A DNA stretch of 64,000 nucleotides from Oscillospiraceae bacterium (GTDB lineage: Bacteria; Bacillota; Clostridia; Oscillospirales; Acutalibacteraceae), in NCBI GenBank assembly GCA_015066515.1, contig SVOH01000011.1, positions 1 through 64,000 of the forward strand, in the 5' to 3' direction. Made by a program: the position numbers and the translations under genes. Shown piece after piece: positions 1 to 7,733 of this stretch. How positions within the stretch are numbered: position 1 is the stretch's first letter; each line of letters opens with the position of its first letter. The notes beneath the pieces were generated by a model. It saw only the letters and a program-made list of their open reading frames with translations. It made no database searches and was not told the DNA's origin.

Positions 1-2614
1 CGTGTCCGTCACCATCAAGATTTGTGTGTGAATTTGTAATATATGCGCCATTTACCCACTGGCTGAACCAGTCAAGGCAACCAATCTTATCTTGCCACAG
101 CTTGCCATTAACGTCGTTAAGGTAGATATCGGCAGTAAGCTTATAATATTTGATATGGTCAAGGTTCCACTGATTTAATTCTTCCTTAGTCATTGCTGCT
201 TTTTCATCAGCAGTTGGGGCCGGTCTATATCTTGTTGAAACAAGCTTAGCTAACTGCTCAGGTGTTTCGATAAGATATGGATCATCCTTGGTACCCGAAC
301 CGCCGGCAAACTTGGTAGCAATAGCGCCGCTCCAAACCTGACCTACTTCACCCTCGGCAGAGGCTGCCACACCGGTAGGAACCGGATAGGTGTCGGTAGT
401 TGTTTTCCAAGAATTCGGGAAATTAAGTTCTGGCATATTTGTTTTGGCATTAGAACCAAGCATTTTTTCATTTTCAATTACGTAAACGCCATTGAGTTCA
501 GCGCCTGCCGTATCGGTGTAAACACCCTTTGCAACAATACCGTTTGTGTCAACAAACGGATATGCGCCAACCGAAATTGAACGGCTAACCTTTGCCTCAC
601 CGGTTATATTATTGAAAAGACCATGTGTTTTAGAGAAACAGTCATTCATATGAAGTGCACTGTAACCTACAGAACCTATTATACCGCCAAATTTAGCCTT
701 ACCGCTAAATACAACAGTATCTTCTACAGTGTCAGCGTTAAATTTAACAACCTTGCCGCATCTATCGGCAACAGAACCCGCAATAGCACCTGCAGAGCCC
801 TTGTCGGCATTAATTACTGAATTTGCAATAGTAACTTCACGAATTTCAGCGGTATTACCAACTACAGGAATAAAACCAACACTTTCGCCTGCTTGTTTAC
901 CATCATAATAAATACCACTAACTGTATGACCGTCACCGTCAAATGAAGCCTCAAACACAGGAACATCGTTAGAAGTAAACCATGTTTTTGCTTTTTCGGT
1001 CCAGTTTTCAATAGAAGTGTCATTGATTTCAATATCCGCGCCAAGCTTGTAATATGCGCCCATTATAGGCTTTGTAAGCATAAGAGCAAGCTCTTCAGCG
1101 GTTGTAATTATGTAAGGACCTGATAATGTACCATCACCCTCGCTAAACTGGGGAGCCTGTTCGCCTGACCAGTTAGTGCCTGCTGAATACTCACGAATTT
1201 TATAAATCTTAGGTGTTGGATAACCGTTAGCGTTATATGTCCATCTCTCAGTATCAATGCCCTCAAGTGACGAAGCCGATTTAATCTCGTCAGCTTCCTT
1301 TACATATACAACACTGCCCGATAACGCTCTGCTATAACCACGTCCGCTATCAACGTCGCTTATACCGTCTTGATTAAAACGGTCAAATCCAACTGTTGGT
1401 GTAGTACCGTTGAGCGTGTACTTGTATACATATCGATACGTACCGCCAGCCTTAGTTACGTCAAGGTTTTCACTTTTTTGGGTAAAAAGGTTGCTGTACA
1501 TATTCTTATAGCTTGAAGTAAGGTGCGCATTAGAACCGTGGTAAAGCGCGTGAGGAATAGTATCCATTATGATAGAGTTATAAACCATAAGGGACTTATC
1601 ACGATGAAGGTTACCTACAAGACCGTAGGTTATGTTACGGTTGTTAGGATTATCATCATCATTTTCAGCGTGCTTTGCAATATTGTCATAAACAAGGCAG
1701 TCGTTTAGAACAAGATTTGTTTCGGTAGGCCATTCGGTCTGACCAATTAGGATACCTGCTTTTTGAATAGCTTCATCAGCATTAAAGGTACAAATTAAAA
1801 CGTTGCCGTGTGCCTGGCAGTTAAACAAATAATGTTTAGTGTCAAACTTAGATGAATAACCCGGATTGGTATTAGCACCAAAAAATACAGAAACGTTTGT
1901 ACCTCTGAAGAAACAGTTTTTAACTGTAAGGTTTTTAACTGTAACGTTGCCACCAATCTTTGGGAAAATAGCTTGATAACCGCCATCAGCCTTCAAACCA
2001 AAAACGCAAGCGCCGTTACCGTCAAAACGACCTTTAAAGATTTTGCCGCCGGCATTAAACTTCCACTCAAGACCTTCAGTAACTGTAGCGCCTTTAAGTG
2101 CTGCTTCAACCTCGGTTGCGGTCAAGGTGTCCTTGCTAAAATCTACGGTTGAATCGGTATTGTTAAGGTCAAAGCCATAGATATCATCAGCAATTTTAAA
2201 GCACATACCGGTAGTATCAATCCAGTTGCCGTTGGCATCTTTAAGAGTACCGGTTACAACCGCAGCAAATTGGTTTGCTGTTTTGATAATATATGGTGTA
2301 CTTGCTGTACCGTTACCCTCGGTCTCGGGATCAATACAGAAATTTTCAGCATAACCGGTAAATTTATCGGTCTTGGTCTTTTTGCTGAAATCGATCGCCT
2401 CATAAGAGATACCCGTACCGGGAACCTCGGTAAAATCAGCATCGTACTTACCATTTAATGGGTATGTTATAGTGGGCTCTGTCTCGGTTGTATCATCTTC
2501 GGCAAAAACGCCTAAAAGCCCGCCCGAAAATACCGACAATACAGATACTGCCAATATTGCGAGCACAGACACATAAGAGATAAGCACCTTACCCTTGGTT
2601 AGTAGTTTGTTCAT
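1..2614 (-). CDS. Giant repeat-containing surface protein, 5' part (runs off left edge)
   Basis: Reading from an ATG at 2614 (good GGAAGGATG ribosome site) the frame stays open to the window edge, giving about 871 residues without a stop. It begins with a signal-peptide-like segment (about residues 1-34, MNKLLTKGKVL then a hydrophobic core). Three modules each open with a G-x-GT-xx-PY-I-x-TAEQLA-like motif at about residues 101, 491 and 770, and contain FDGNG or FDGDG turns followed by VxGLY-type strands. This is the architecture of GLUG-like beta-helical exported proteins and matches the 1774-residue protein at 7734-13058, so the two are paralogues. It is likely cell-surface or secreted. Its C-terminus and anchoring lie outside the window. 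A specific ligand or enzymatic activity cannot be read; glycan binding or adhesion is an inference from the neighbours. Confidence 0.85.
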   Translation of the reverse strand, partial: MNKLLTKGKVLISYVSVLAILAVSVLSVFSGGLLGVFAEDDTTETEPTITYPLNGKYDADFTEVPGTGISYEAIDFSKKTKTDKFTGYAENFCIDPETEGNGTASTPYIIKTANQFAAVVTGTLKDANGNWIDTTGMCFKIADDIYGFDLNNTDSTVDFSKDTLTATEVEAALKGATVTEGLEWKFNAGGKIFKGRFDGNGACVFGLKADGGYQAIFPKIGGNVTVKNLTVKNCFFRGTNVSVFFGANTNPGYSSKFDTKHYLFNCQAHGNVLICTFNADEAIQKAGILIGQTEWPTETNLVLNDCLVYDNIAKHAENDDDNPNNRNITYGLVGNLHRDKSLMVYNSIIMDTIPHALYHGSNAHLTSSYKNMYSNLFTQKSENLDVTKAGGTYRYVYKYTLNGTTPTVGFDRFNQDGISDVDSGRGYSRALSGSVVYVKEADEIKSASSLEGIDTERWTYNANGYPTPKIYKIREYSAGTNWSGEQAPQFSEGDGTLSGPYIITTAEELALMLTKPIMGAYYKLGADIEINDTSIENWTEKAKTWFTSNDVPVFEASFDGDGHTVSGIYYDGKQAGESVGFIPVVGNTAEIREVTIANSVINADKGSAGAIAGSVADRCGKVVKFNADTVEDTVVFSGKAKFGGIIGSVGYSALHMNDCFSKTHGLFNNITGEAKVSRSISVGAYPFVDTNGIVAKGVYTDTAGAELNGVYVIENEKMLGSNAKTNMPELNFPNSWKTTTDTYPVPTGVAASAEGEVGQVWSGAIATKFAGGSGTKDDPYLIETPEQLAKLVSTRYRPAPTADEKAAMTKEELNQWNLDHIKYYKLTADIYLNDVNGKLWQDKIGCLDWFSQWVNGAYITNSHTNLDGDGH

Positions 2615-2644
2615 TGAACTATCATCCTTCCATACAAAATATAA

Positions 2645-2665
2645 GGTTATAAACACACTATAACC
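2645..2665. promoter_or_regulatory. Inverted repeat in leader of the surface-protein gene
   Basis: GGTTATA, a 7-base spacer and TATAACC form a perfect inverted repeat about 12-32 bases after the predicted transcription start and upstream of the 2614 start codon. It could be an operator or a 5' mRNA hairpin; nothing in the sequence decides between these. Confidence 0.4.
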
Positions 2666-2683
2666 CCACAATAATTCTCATAC

Positions 2684-2712
2684 ATTATAACAAAAAATTA
2701 AGCGAAGGTCAA
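2684..2712 (-). promoter_or_regulatory. Sigma-A promoter for the left-edge surface protein
   Basis: On the minus strand TTGACC (2712-2707) is followed after 17 bases by TATAAT (2689-2684). The predicted start is near 2677, giving a leader of about 63 bases. The promoter lies between the upstream gene's terminator and this gene, so the surface protein is transcribed separately from the solute-binding protein gene. Confidence 0.75.
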
Positions 2713-2753
2713 TAGAAATTATATAGTTTTTATAAAAATATATGTATTTTTAT

Positions 2754-2791
2754 AAAAAAAACACGCTTGTTACATTCAACAAGCGTGTTTT
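2754..2791 (-). terminator. Intrinsic terminator after solute-binding lipoprotein 1
   Basis: A perfect 14-bp stem (2758-2771 with 2778-2791, 6-base loop) lies 33 bases beyond the stop codon at 2824 and is followed on the minus strand by a run of T. It ends the single-gene unit 4269-2824. Confidence 0.9.
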
Positions 2792-2823
2792 AAGTTATAT
2801 TATATTAAATACCCACAAGTAAA

Positions 2824-4269
2824 TTAGTGTGAGTTAAGCTGTTGTTCGATAAAATCGTTTAATTTCTTAACGCCTCTATCAACAGCACCCTTAGCGGCTG
2901 CAACGTTTGTAGCAACCTGATTTGGATCGTAGTACATAGCGTGATAAATTTCCTGACTACTCTTAAGACCTGTAATAAAGGAATTCATATCGACGTATGT
3001 CATATATGGATTGTAATTATCAAAACTGCTATATTCTTCAATGTCGTTAACTTCAAAGAAGAAGGTTTCGGCAGCAGGTGAAATATATGTACCGCCAACA
3101 TCATAGTTGTTAACATCAAGATACTCGCGAAGGAATATACCGGCAGCAACAGGCTCTTTAGCACCCTTGATAAGACCCCAACCACGGAAAATACCGGTAA
3201 CCGGACGCTGTTTTGCAGCAGCAGCAGCCTCATCATAGTATGGTAAGTAGTAGAAGCCAAGGTCATCCCACTTAGCATTCTTCATATCGCCTGTCTTCTT
3301 AAGTGACCAAGCGTGAAGTGTTGTAATACCAATATCGCCTTCCATAAGAGCAGCAGTAACAGATTTACCAGACATAAGAATGTTGTCTTTTCTAGCCTGT
3401 GAATACTTAGACATAATTTCAACAGTCTTGTTGTTCATACCGTTTGTAACTACACCATCTTTAAGCTTGTAAATGCTACCGCCTGCAGCATGGTAAAAAC
3501 ACTCGTATGAATTTATAGCACAACCGGGCTTATTGTTGTTAACCTTTTGAACGTCTTTACCAATCTGGAAGAATGCATCCCAAGTCCATTTGCCCATTGC
3601 ATCATACTCTTCAGGAGTGTATGCATTAGCGCGCTTAAGAAGTGACTTACTATACATAACGATATCGATTTCAGCCCAGATGTTACCAACGGTGTCGCAA
3701 AGATATGGAGAACCGTTGAATGTTGTCATCTTAAAGATATTCTGATTCCAGATAGGATCATTATAGTCAATCTTTGCAGCGTCAAGTGACTGTAAATAAC
3801 CCATAAATGCCGGGAAGTCACCATTAGAACGAGCCACGTCAGGCGACTGATCTGCTGCTATAAGACCCATAACCTTTTGAGCGTGCTCATCAAGACCTGA
3901 TGGAATAATCTCTACCTTAATGCCAAATTCTTTTTCAAAGTTTGCTACAACAGGACCAGATTCGTCAACCTTAGGATCGATAGTAGAAATGAACTTAACA
4001 GTTCTACCGCGATAATCCTCAGGGTTAACACCATTAGATGGTTTATCTGTGGTTGATGGCTTATCTGTACTTGTTGTACCGCCACTTGTTGTGCCACCAC
4101 TTGTTGTGCCGCCACTTGTTGTGCTAGAAGCGCCATCTTGATACTCATACTCAATTTCTTCTTCATAGACAACAGAAAATTCTTCTTCTTTATCACCGCA
4201 GCCTGCAAGTGTAAACACTAAAACAAGCGCCATCAAAAGAGCAAGTATGCGTTTTGCCTTGTTAAACAT
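2824..4269 (-). CDS. Extracellular solute-binding lipoprotein (sugar ABC transporter, family 1)
   Basis: 481 residues. A type II signal peptide ends in the lipobox LAGC (Cys at about residue 24), so the protein should be lipid-anchored outside the membrane. A flexible linker follows (about 45-80) with repeated TTSGG units and TDKPS copies, then a family 1 extracellular solute-binding domain starting around DYRGRTVKFISTIDP. It would capture a sugar or oligosaccharide for a CUT1 ABC importer. It is clearly paralogous to the protein at 4446-5888 (shared DYRGxT, DESGPVV, GSPYLCDTVGNIW and VAAGIFLREYLDVNNYD segments), suggesting tandem duplication. It has its own consensus promoter and terminator and no adjacent permease genes, so it may feed one of the permease pairs at 13326-15286 or 19689-21547. 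Substrate unknown. Confidence 0.92.
   Translation of the reverse strand: MFNKAKRILALLMALVLVFTLAGCGDKEEEFSVVYEEEIEYEYQDGASSTTSGGTTSGGTTSGGTTSTDKPSTTDKPSNGVNPEDYRGRTVKFISTIDPKVDESGPVVANFEKEFGIKVEIIPSGLDEHAQKVMGLIAADQSPDVARSNGDFPAFMGYLQSLDAAKIDYNDPIWNQNIFKMTTFNGSPYLCDTVGNIWAEIDIVMYSKSLLKRANAYTPEEYDAMGKWTWDAFFQIGKDVQKVNNNKPGCAINSYECFYHAAGGSIYKLKDGVVTNGMNNKTVEIMSKYSQARKDNILMSGKSVTAALMEGDIGITTLHAWSLKKTGDMKNAKWDDLGFYYLPYYDEAAAAAKQRPVTGIFRGWGLIKGAKEPVAAGIFLREYLDVNNYDVGGTYISPAAETFFFEVNDIEEYSSFDNYNPYMTYVDMNSFITGLKSSQEIYHAMYYDPNQVATNVAAAKGAVDRGVKKLNDFIEQQLNSH
4066..4125 (-). repeat. 15-bp tandem repeat encoding TTSGG linker
   Basis: Three near-identical 15-base units (4081-4095, 4096-4110, 4111-4125) plus a degenerate fourth at about 4066-4080 encode the Thr-Thr-Ser-Gly-Gly linker just after the lipobox. 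Units are in frame, so copy-number changes would only alter linker length. Confidence 0.8.
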
Positions 4270-4333
4270 ATTGTGATACTCCTTTTTAATATAATTTTTG
4301 CAAAAACAATATGTACTTGTTCATACACATCAA

Positions 4334-4362
4334 ATTATAACTATTTTCTTTTATTTTGTCAA
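4334..4362 (-). promoter_or_regulatory. Perfect consensus promoter for solute-binding lipoprotein 1
   Basis: Minus strand TTGACA (4362-4357), 17-base spacer, TATAAT (4339-4334). Predicted start near 4327, leader about 58 bases. It sits between the terminator of the upstream gene and the start codon at 4269. Confidence 0.85.
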
Positions 4363-4387
4363 TATAATTTATTAAAATTAAACAAAC

Positions 4388-4423
4388 AAAAAAATTGCTT
4401 GCATATTTTTGCAAGCAATTTTT
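4388..4423 (-). terminator. Intrinsic terminator after solute-binding lipoprotein 2
   Basis: A 14-bp stem (4390-4403 with 4410-4423, loop of 6 bases) follows the stop codon at 4446; the minus-strand 3' arm ends in a T run. It closes the operon that begins at 13058. Confidence 0.88.
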
Positions 4424-4445
4424 CAAAATTTAGTAAATATATCGG

Positions 4446-5888
4446 TTATCTTAAGCCTGTATTCTTCTTGGTGAAATCGTTAAAGTTTTTGCAACCTTTG
4501 TCAATCAAACCACTGATAGAAGACATCTTTGCAGGAATTTGTGCAGGGTCATAACCCATTACTGCCCAAATTTCATCCATATAGTTAAAGCCTGCAAGCT
4601 CTTGAGTATAACCACAATATGTATAGTATACATTCAAATCTTCATATTCATAGTCTGTTGCTTCAAAGAAGAATGTCTCTGCTTCTTCTGAAATAAAGGT
4701 TTCGGTTGTGTCGTAGTTGTTAACGTCAAGATATTCACGAAGGAATATACCTGCGGCAACCGGCTCGTTAGCGCCACGACAAAGGCCCCAACCACGCAGG
4801 AAGCATGTTGTTGGATAATTTTTATCGCTAACATCATTTTTAGGTAAATAATAGTAACCTATATCGTTCCAGTTAAAGTCTTTAAAGAAACCGGTTTTCT
4901 TAAGTGACCAAGAATATGTTGTAATAATACCGATTTTATTTTGTGAGAAATCGCCAACAGATTCCCAGCTGATAAGACCCTCTTTCCAAGCTTCTGCAAA
5001 CTTGGTCATAGATTTAACGGCTTGGTCATTTTTGAAACCATTTGTAAAGGTTCCGTTATCAAGCTCAAATACATTGGCACCCATCGCGTGCATTACACCA
5101 TCACGTGATATAAATGAACATCCTGCCTCGGTACCTAAGGTTGCTTTAACCTTACGTGCAATTTCAAAATATGCATCCCAAGTCCACTTGCCCGCTTCAT
5201 CATACTGTTCAGGGGTGTAGCAGTTGGCACGTTTAAGAATTGACTTGTTATATAATACAATATCAAGCTCTTTCCAGATATTGCCTACCGTATCACAAAG
5301 ATATGGTGAACCACCAAATGTGGTAAGCTTAAACATACCTTTGTCCCAGATTTCTTCGTTATAATCTAACTTTGCAGCATCAAGACTTTGTAAGTAAGCC
5401 ATTGCCATTGGGAAGTCACCGTTACTACGTGCAATGTCTGGTGCGTTACCTGCAGCAATCCAACCTGAAAGCTGGTTAGGATAGTTACTCTGGTCTGATT
5501 GAACAATCTCAACCTTGATGCCATATTTCTTTTCAAAAGCTTCAACAACAGGACCTGATTCATCATTTTTAGGGTCAATTGTTGCGGCAAACTTAATAGT
5601 CTTACCGCGATAATCCTCTGGATTAACGCCGTCGTTAATTGTGCCATCCTTGTTTGTAGTAGAACCACCCTGTTGTCCATTAGGTTTATTGGTTGTACCA
5701 CCCTGCTGATTATTGTTGTTACCGGTTTGTGTATCATTGCCTGTTGAACCGTCAACAATAACCTGCTGTGTTACATACTCAATCTCAGCGGATGAACCCT
5801 CGTAAACAACCTTGGTACAACCTGCTAGTGAGAGCACCAACACCATTGCCATAACAATAGCAATTATGCGTTTTACATTACCAAACAT
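4446..5888 (-). CDS. Extracellular solute-binding lipoprotein, paralogue of the next gene
   Basis: 480 residues from the ATG at 5888, chosen because AGGAG lies 9 bases upstream and the N-terminus then aligns with the paralogue at 2824-4269; an in-frame ATG 33 bases earlier has no good ribosome site. Type II signal peptide with lipobox LAGC (Cys near residue 24), a Gln/Asn/Gly-rich linker (about 45-85), then a family 1 solute-binding domain beginning with DYRGKTIKFAATIDP. Role: binding a saccharide for a CUT1 importer at the outer face of the membrane. It lies downstream of the GH16 lipoprotein, separated by a hairpin lacking a T run, so it is probably co-transcribed with the surface protein and GH16 gene. 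Substrate unknown; beta-glucan oligosaccharide is a guess from the GH16 neighbour. Confidence 0.92.
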   Translation of the reverse strand: MFGNVKRIIAIVMAMVLVLSLAGCTKVVYEGSSAEIEYVTQQVIVDGSTGNDTQTGNNNNQQGGTTNKPNGQQGGSTTNKDGTINDGVNPEDYRGKTIKFAATIDPKNDESGPVVEAFEKKYGIKVEIVQSDQSNYPNQLSGWIAAGNAPDIARSNGDFPMAMAYLQSLDAAKLDYNEEIWDKGMFKLTTFGGSPYLCDTVGNIWKELDIVLYNKSILKRANCYTPEQYDEAGKWTWDAYFEIARKVKATLGTEAGCSFISRDGVMHAMGANVFELDNGTFTNGFKNDQAVKSMTKFAEAWKEGLISWESVGDFSQNKIGIITTYSWSLKKTGFFKDFNWNDIGYYYLPKNDVSDKNYPTTCFLRGWGLCRGANEPVAAGIFLREYLDVNNYDTTETFISEEAETFFFEATDYEYEDLNVYYTYCGYTQELAGFNYMDEIWAVMGYDPAQIPAKMSSISGLIDKGCKNFNDFTKKNTGLR

Positions 5889-5915
5889 AAAATTACTCCT
5901 TTTATTTTTATTTAT

Positions 5916-5943
5916 CCACACAAGCCATATACGGCTTGTGTGG
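5916..5943 (-). other. Intercistronic hairpin between GH16 and solute-binding gene
   Basis: A perfect 11-bp GC-rich stem (5916-5926 with 5933-5943, 6-base loop) begins 11 bases after the GH16 stop. On the minus strand it is followed by A-rich sequence, not T, and then by the ribosome site of the next gene. That pattern suits an mRNA-stabilising or partly terminating hairpin giving unequal expression within the operon. Confidence 0.6.
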
Positions 5944-5953
5944 TTTATTACTA

Positions 5954-7714
5954 TTAATCTTGACCATTAGGGAAACAAATCGCCTGTGAAGCATCGGTAG
6001 GATCCTGATAAATACGCAAATAGTCTATAAACATATTATGAGGCATTACACTTGGATCTACTCTATCATCAGCATCTTTTTCGGTTCTGACAGGTGAATA
6101 TATCATCATATCGAATATCATATAATGCCAGAAGTTGAATCCAACGCCGTTGTTGTTTTTACTAATATCGATGTTATCAACATAGTCAAATGCAGGATCC
6201 CAATCCCAATCAAGAAATACTTCGCCGTCAAAATAAACAGTGCAATGATTTCCGGTATAAAGGTAACTATAAACATGGTATTCATTGTTTATGGTTTTTT
6301 GCTCTTCCTCGGTAAATACCCATTCATATGGCTTTGAACCGCTGATTCTGCCTGAATATTTGCTAGGATCACCGGAATAAGCCCAATAGTATGCCGATGT
6401 GGCCTGATCTGAGCTAACATTCCAGTTAGGGAACAAGAGCTTGTCGTTAATATTAATATTAACTCCATCACCAAAGTCAATATAAACATCAGCCTTTTCA
6501 GAACCATTTTCTTCACGATAATTATCAATGTTTGTGTACCACTTATGAATAGTGGTAGTAAATTTATCTCTGTCAGAGAAGGATTCGAAAAGGTCGAACT
6601 CTAAATCCCAAACACGGTTTTTATAAACACCATAACCGTCATCCTTTTCATAGTTCGGAACCTGCTTTTCAAGAGCAGTGTCATATGACATTGTCCATAT
6701 TGCAGGGAAAGCGCCCTTATCATACGGCATACGCACACGGCACTCAACATATCCGTTTCTGAAAAGCATGGTGCTGTCGGTTGCGGTTCTACCACTGATA
6801 GCGTAATTTACTTCGGCGTTTGTTTCATCATAGTAAACGTCAGCAGTCATACGGAGTCGTCCGTTCTCTACTGAGTTAAAATGACGATCACCGTGAATTT
6901 GCGCCATATCCGAGTAAATCGTAAACGGACCTTGTGACCATTTTTCACTATCGATTAGTGCGTCACCATCAAACTCATCGCCCCAAGCATAGTTAAAGGT
7001 TTTGCCACCGACTGTAACGGTTGATTTAAATAAATCGTTACCGCCTTTTAAGGTTGCAACCTTACCTGACTCAATTTTTACAGTTTCAAACCATTCTTCA
7101 GCAGATTCAACCATTGCATAGTGACCACCTTCAAAGAAGAGGTCGCCATTACTGCAAAGAGTAACTGCATACTCACCATCTTCGAGTGTAGATGTTTTAA
7201 ATATGGTGTCACCAACAAGTATTTTCTTGGTTGCGTTTTGAGCCTCTGCGCTATTGTCCTTTACAGGAGTTCCAAGAGATATGTTGTAATTATCTTTAAA
7301 ATAGGTGACCAAATTAGCCGCAGGAATACGGTTGTTTGGCTCTTTGTGAGAATAAACAAGCACATAGCCTTCAGGTCCTGACCAATCGGCATACTCATAC
7401 TCAAACTCAGGCTCAAATACTTCTTGGTATTTTTCTACCTTTTGAGCCTTATTATTCTTTTCGGGGAGAGGACGCTCGGGCCATACCTTTTCGTTGGTAG
7501 TATTATCAACGTCGTTTTGAACGTTATTGTTATCTAAAATAATGTTATTATCCGATGATTGATTATCGTTATTAACAATTATTTCTTCGGTAACAATAAC
7601 CTTTTTCTTAGGCTTTCTTTTCTTTACTACCTTTACACAACCTGCAGTTGTAAGCAGCATTATAGTTGCCAAAGAAAAACAGATTATCTTTTTTGCTAAG
7701 CTGTTAAATTTCAT
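5954..7714 (-). CDS. GH16 family glycoside hydrolase-like lipoprotein
   Basis: 586 residues. The signal peptide ends in TTAGC, a lipobox (Cys near residue 26), followed by a basic KKRKPKKK stretch and an Asn/Asp-rich linker to about residue 80. The C-terminal half (about 245-586) looks like a GH16 jelly-roll: NYAWGDEFDGDALIDSEKW at its start, then LEFDLFESF, which fits the GH16 ExDxxE catalytic signature with the two catalytic glutamates, then TTTIHKW and a YHVYSYLYTG-VYFDGE block. GH16 enzymes cleave beta-1,3/1,4-glucans or related galactans, so this is probably an anchored extracellular endo-glycanase feeding the transporter. Residues about 90-245 are not assigned to a family. The gene starts 19 bases after the surface-protein stop, indicating an operon. 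The Phe after the first Glu is slightly unusual. Confidence 0.85.
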   Translation of the reverse strand: MKFNSLAKKIICFSLATIMLLTTAGCVKVVKKRKPKKKVIVTEEIIVNNDNQSSDNNIILDNNNVQNDVDNTTNEKVWPERPLPEKNNKAQKVEKYQEVFEPEFEYEYADWSGPEGYVLVYSHKEPNNRIPAANLVTYFKDNYNISLGTPVKDNSAEAQNATKKILVGDTIFKTSTLEDGEYAVTLCSNGDLFFEGGHYAMVESAEEWFETVKIESGKVATLKGGNDLFKSTVTVGGKTFNYAWGDEFDGDALIDSEKWSQGPFTIYSDMAQIHGDRHFNSVENGRLRMTADVYYDETNAEVNYAISGRTATDSTMLFRNGYVECRVRMPYDKGAFPAIWTMSYDTALEKQVPNYEKDDGYGVYKNRVWDLEFDLFESFSDRDKFTTTIHKWYTNIDNYREENGSEKADVYIDFGDGVNININDKLLFPNWNVSSDQATSAYYWAYSGDPSKYSGRISGSKPYEWVFTEEEQKTINNEYHVYSYLYTGNHCTVYFDGEVFLDWDWDPAFDYVDNIDISKNNNGVGFNFWHYMIFDMMIYSPVRTEKDADDRVDPSVMPHNMFIDYLRIYQDPTDASQAICFPNGQD

Positions 7715-7733
7715 ATTACCCTTCCTTTCCCTA

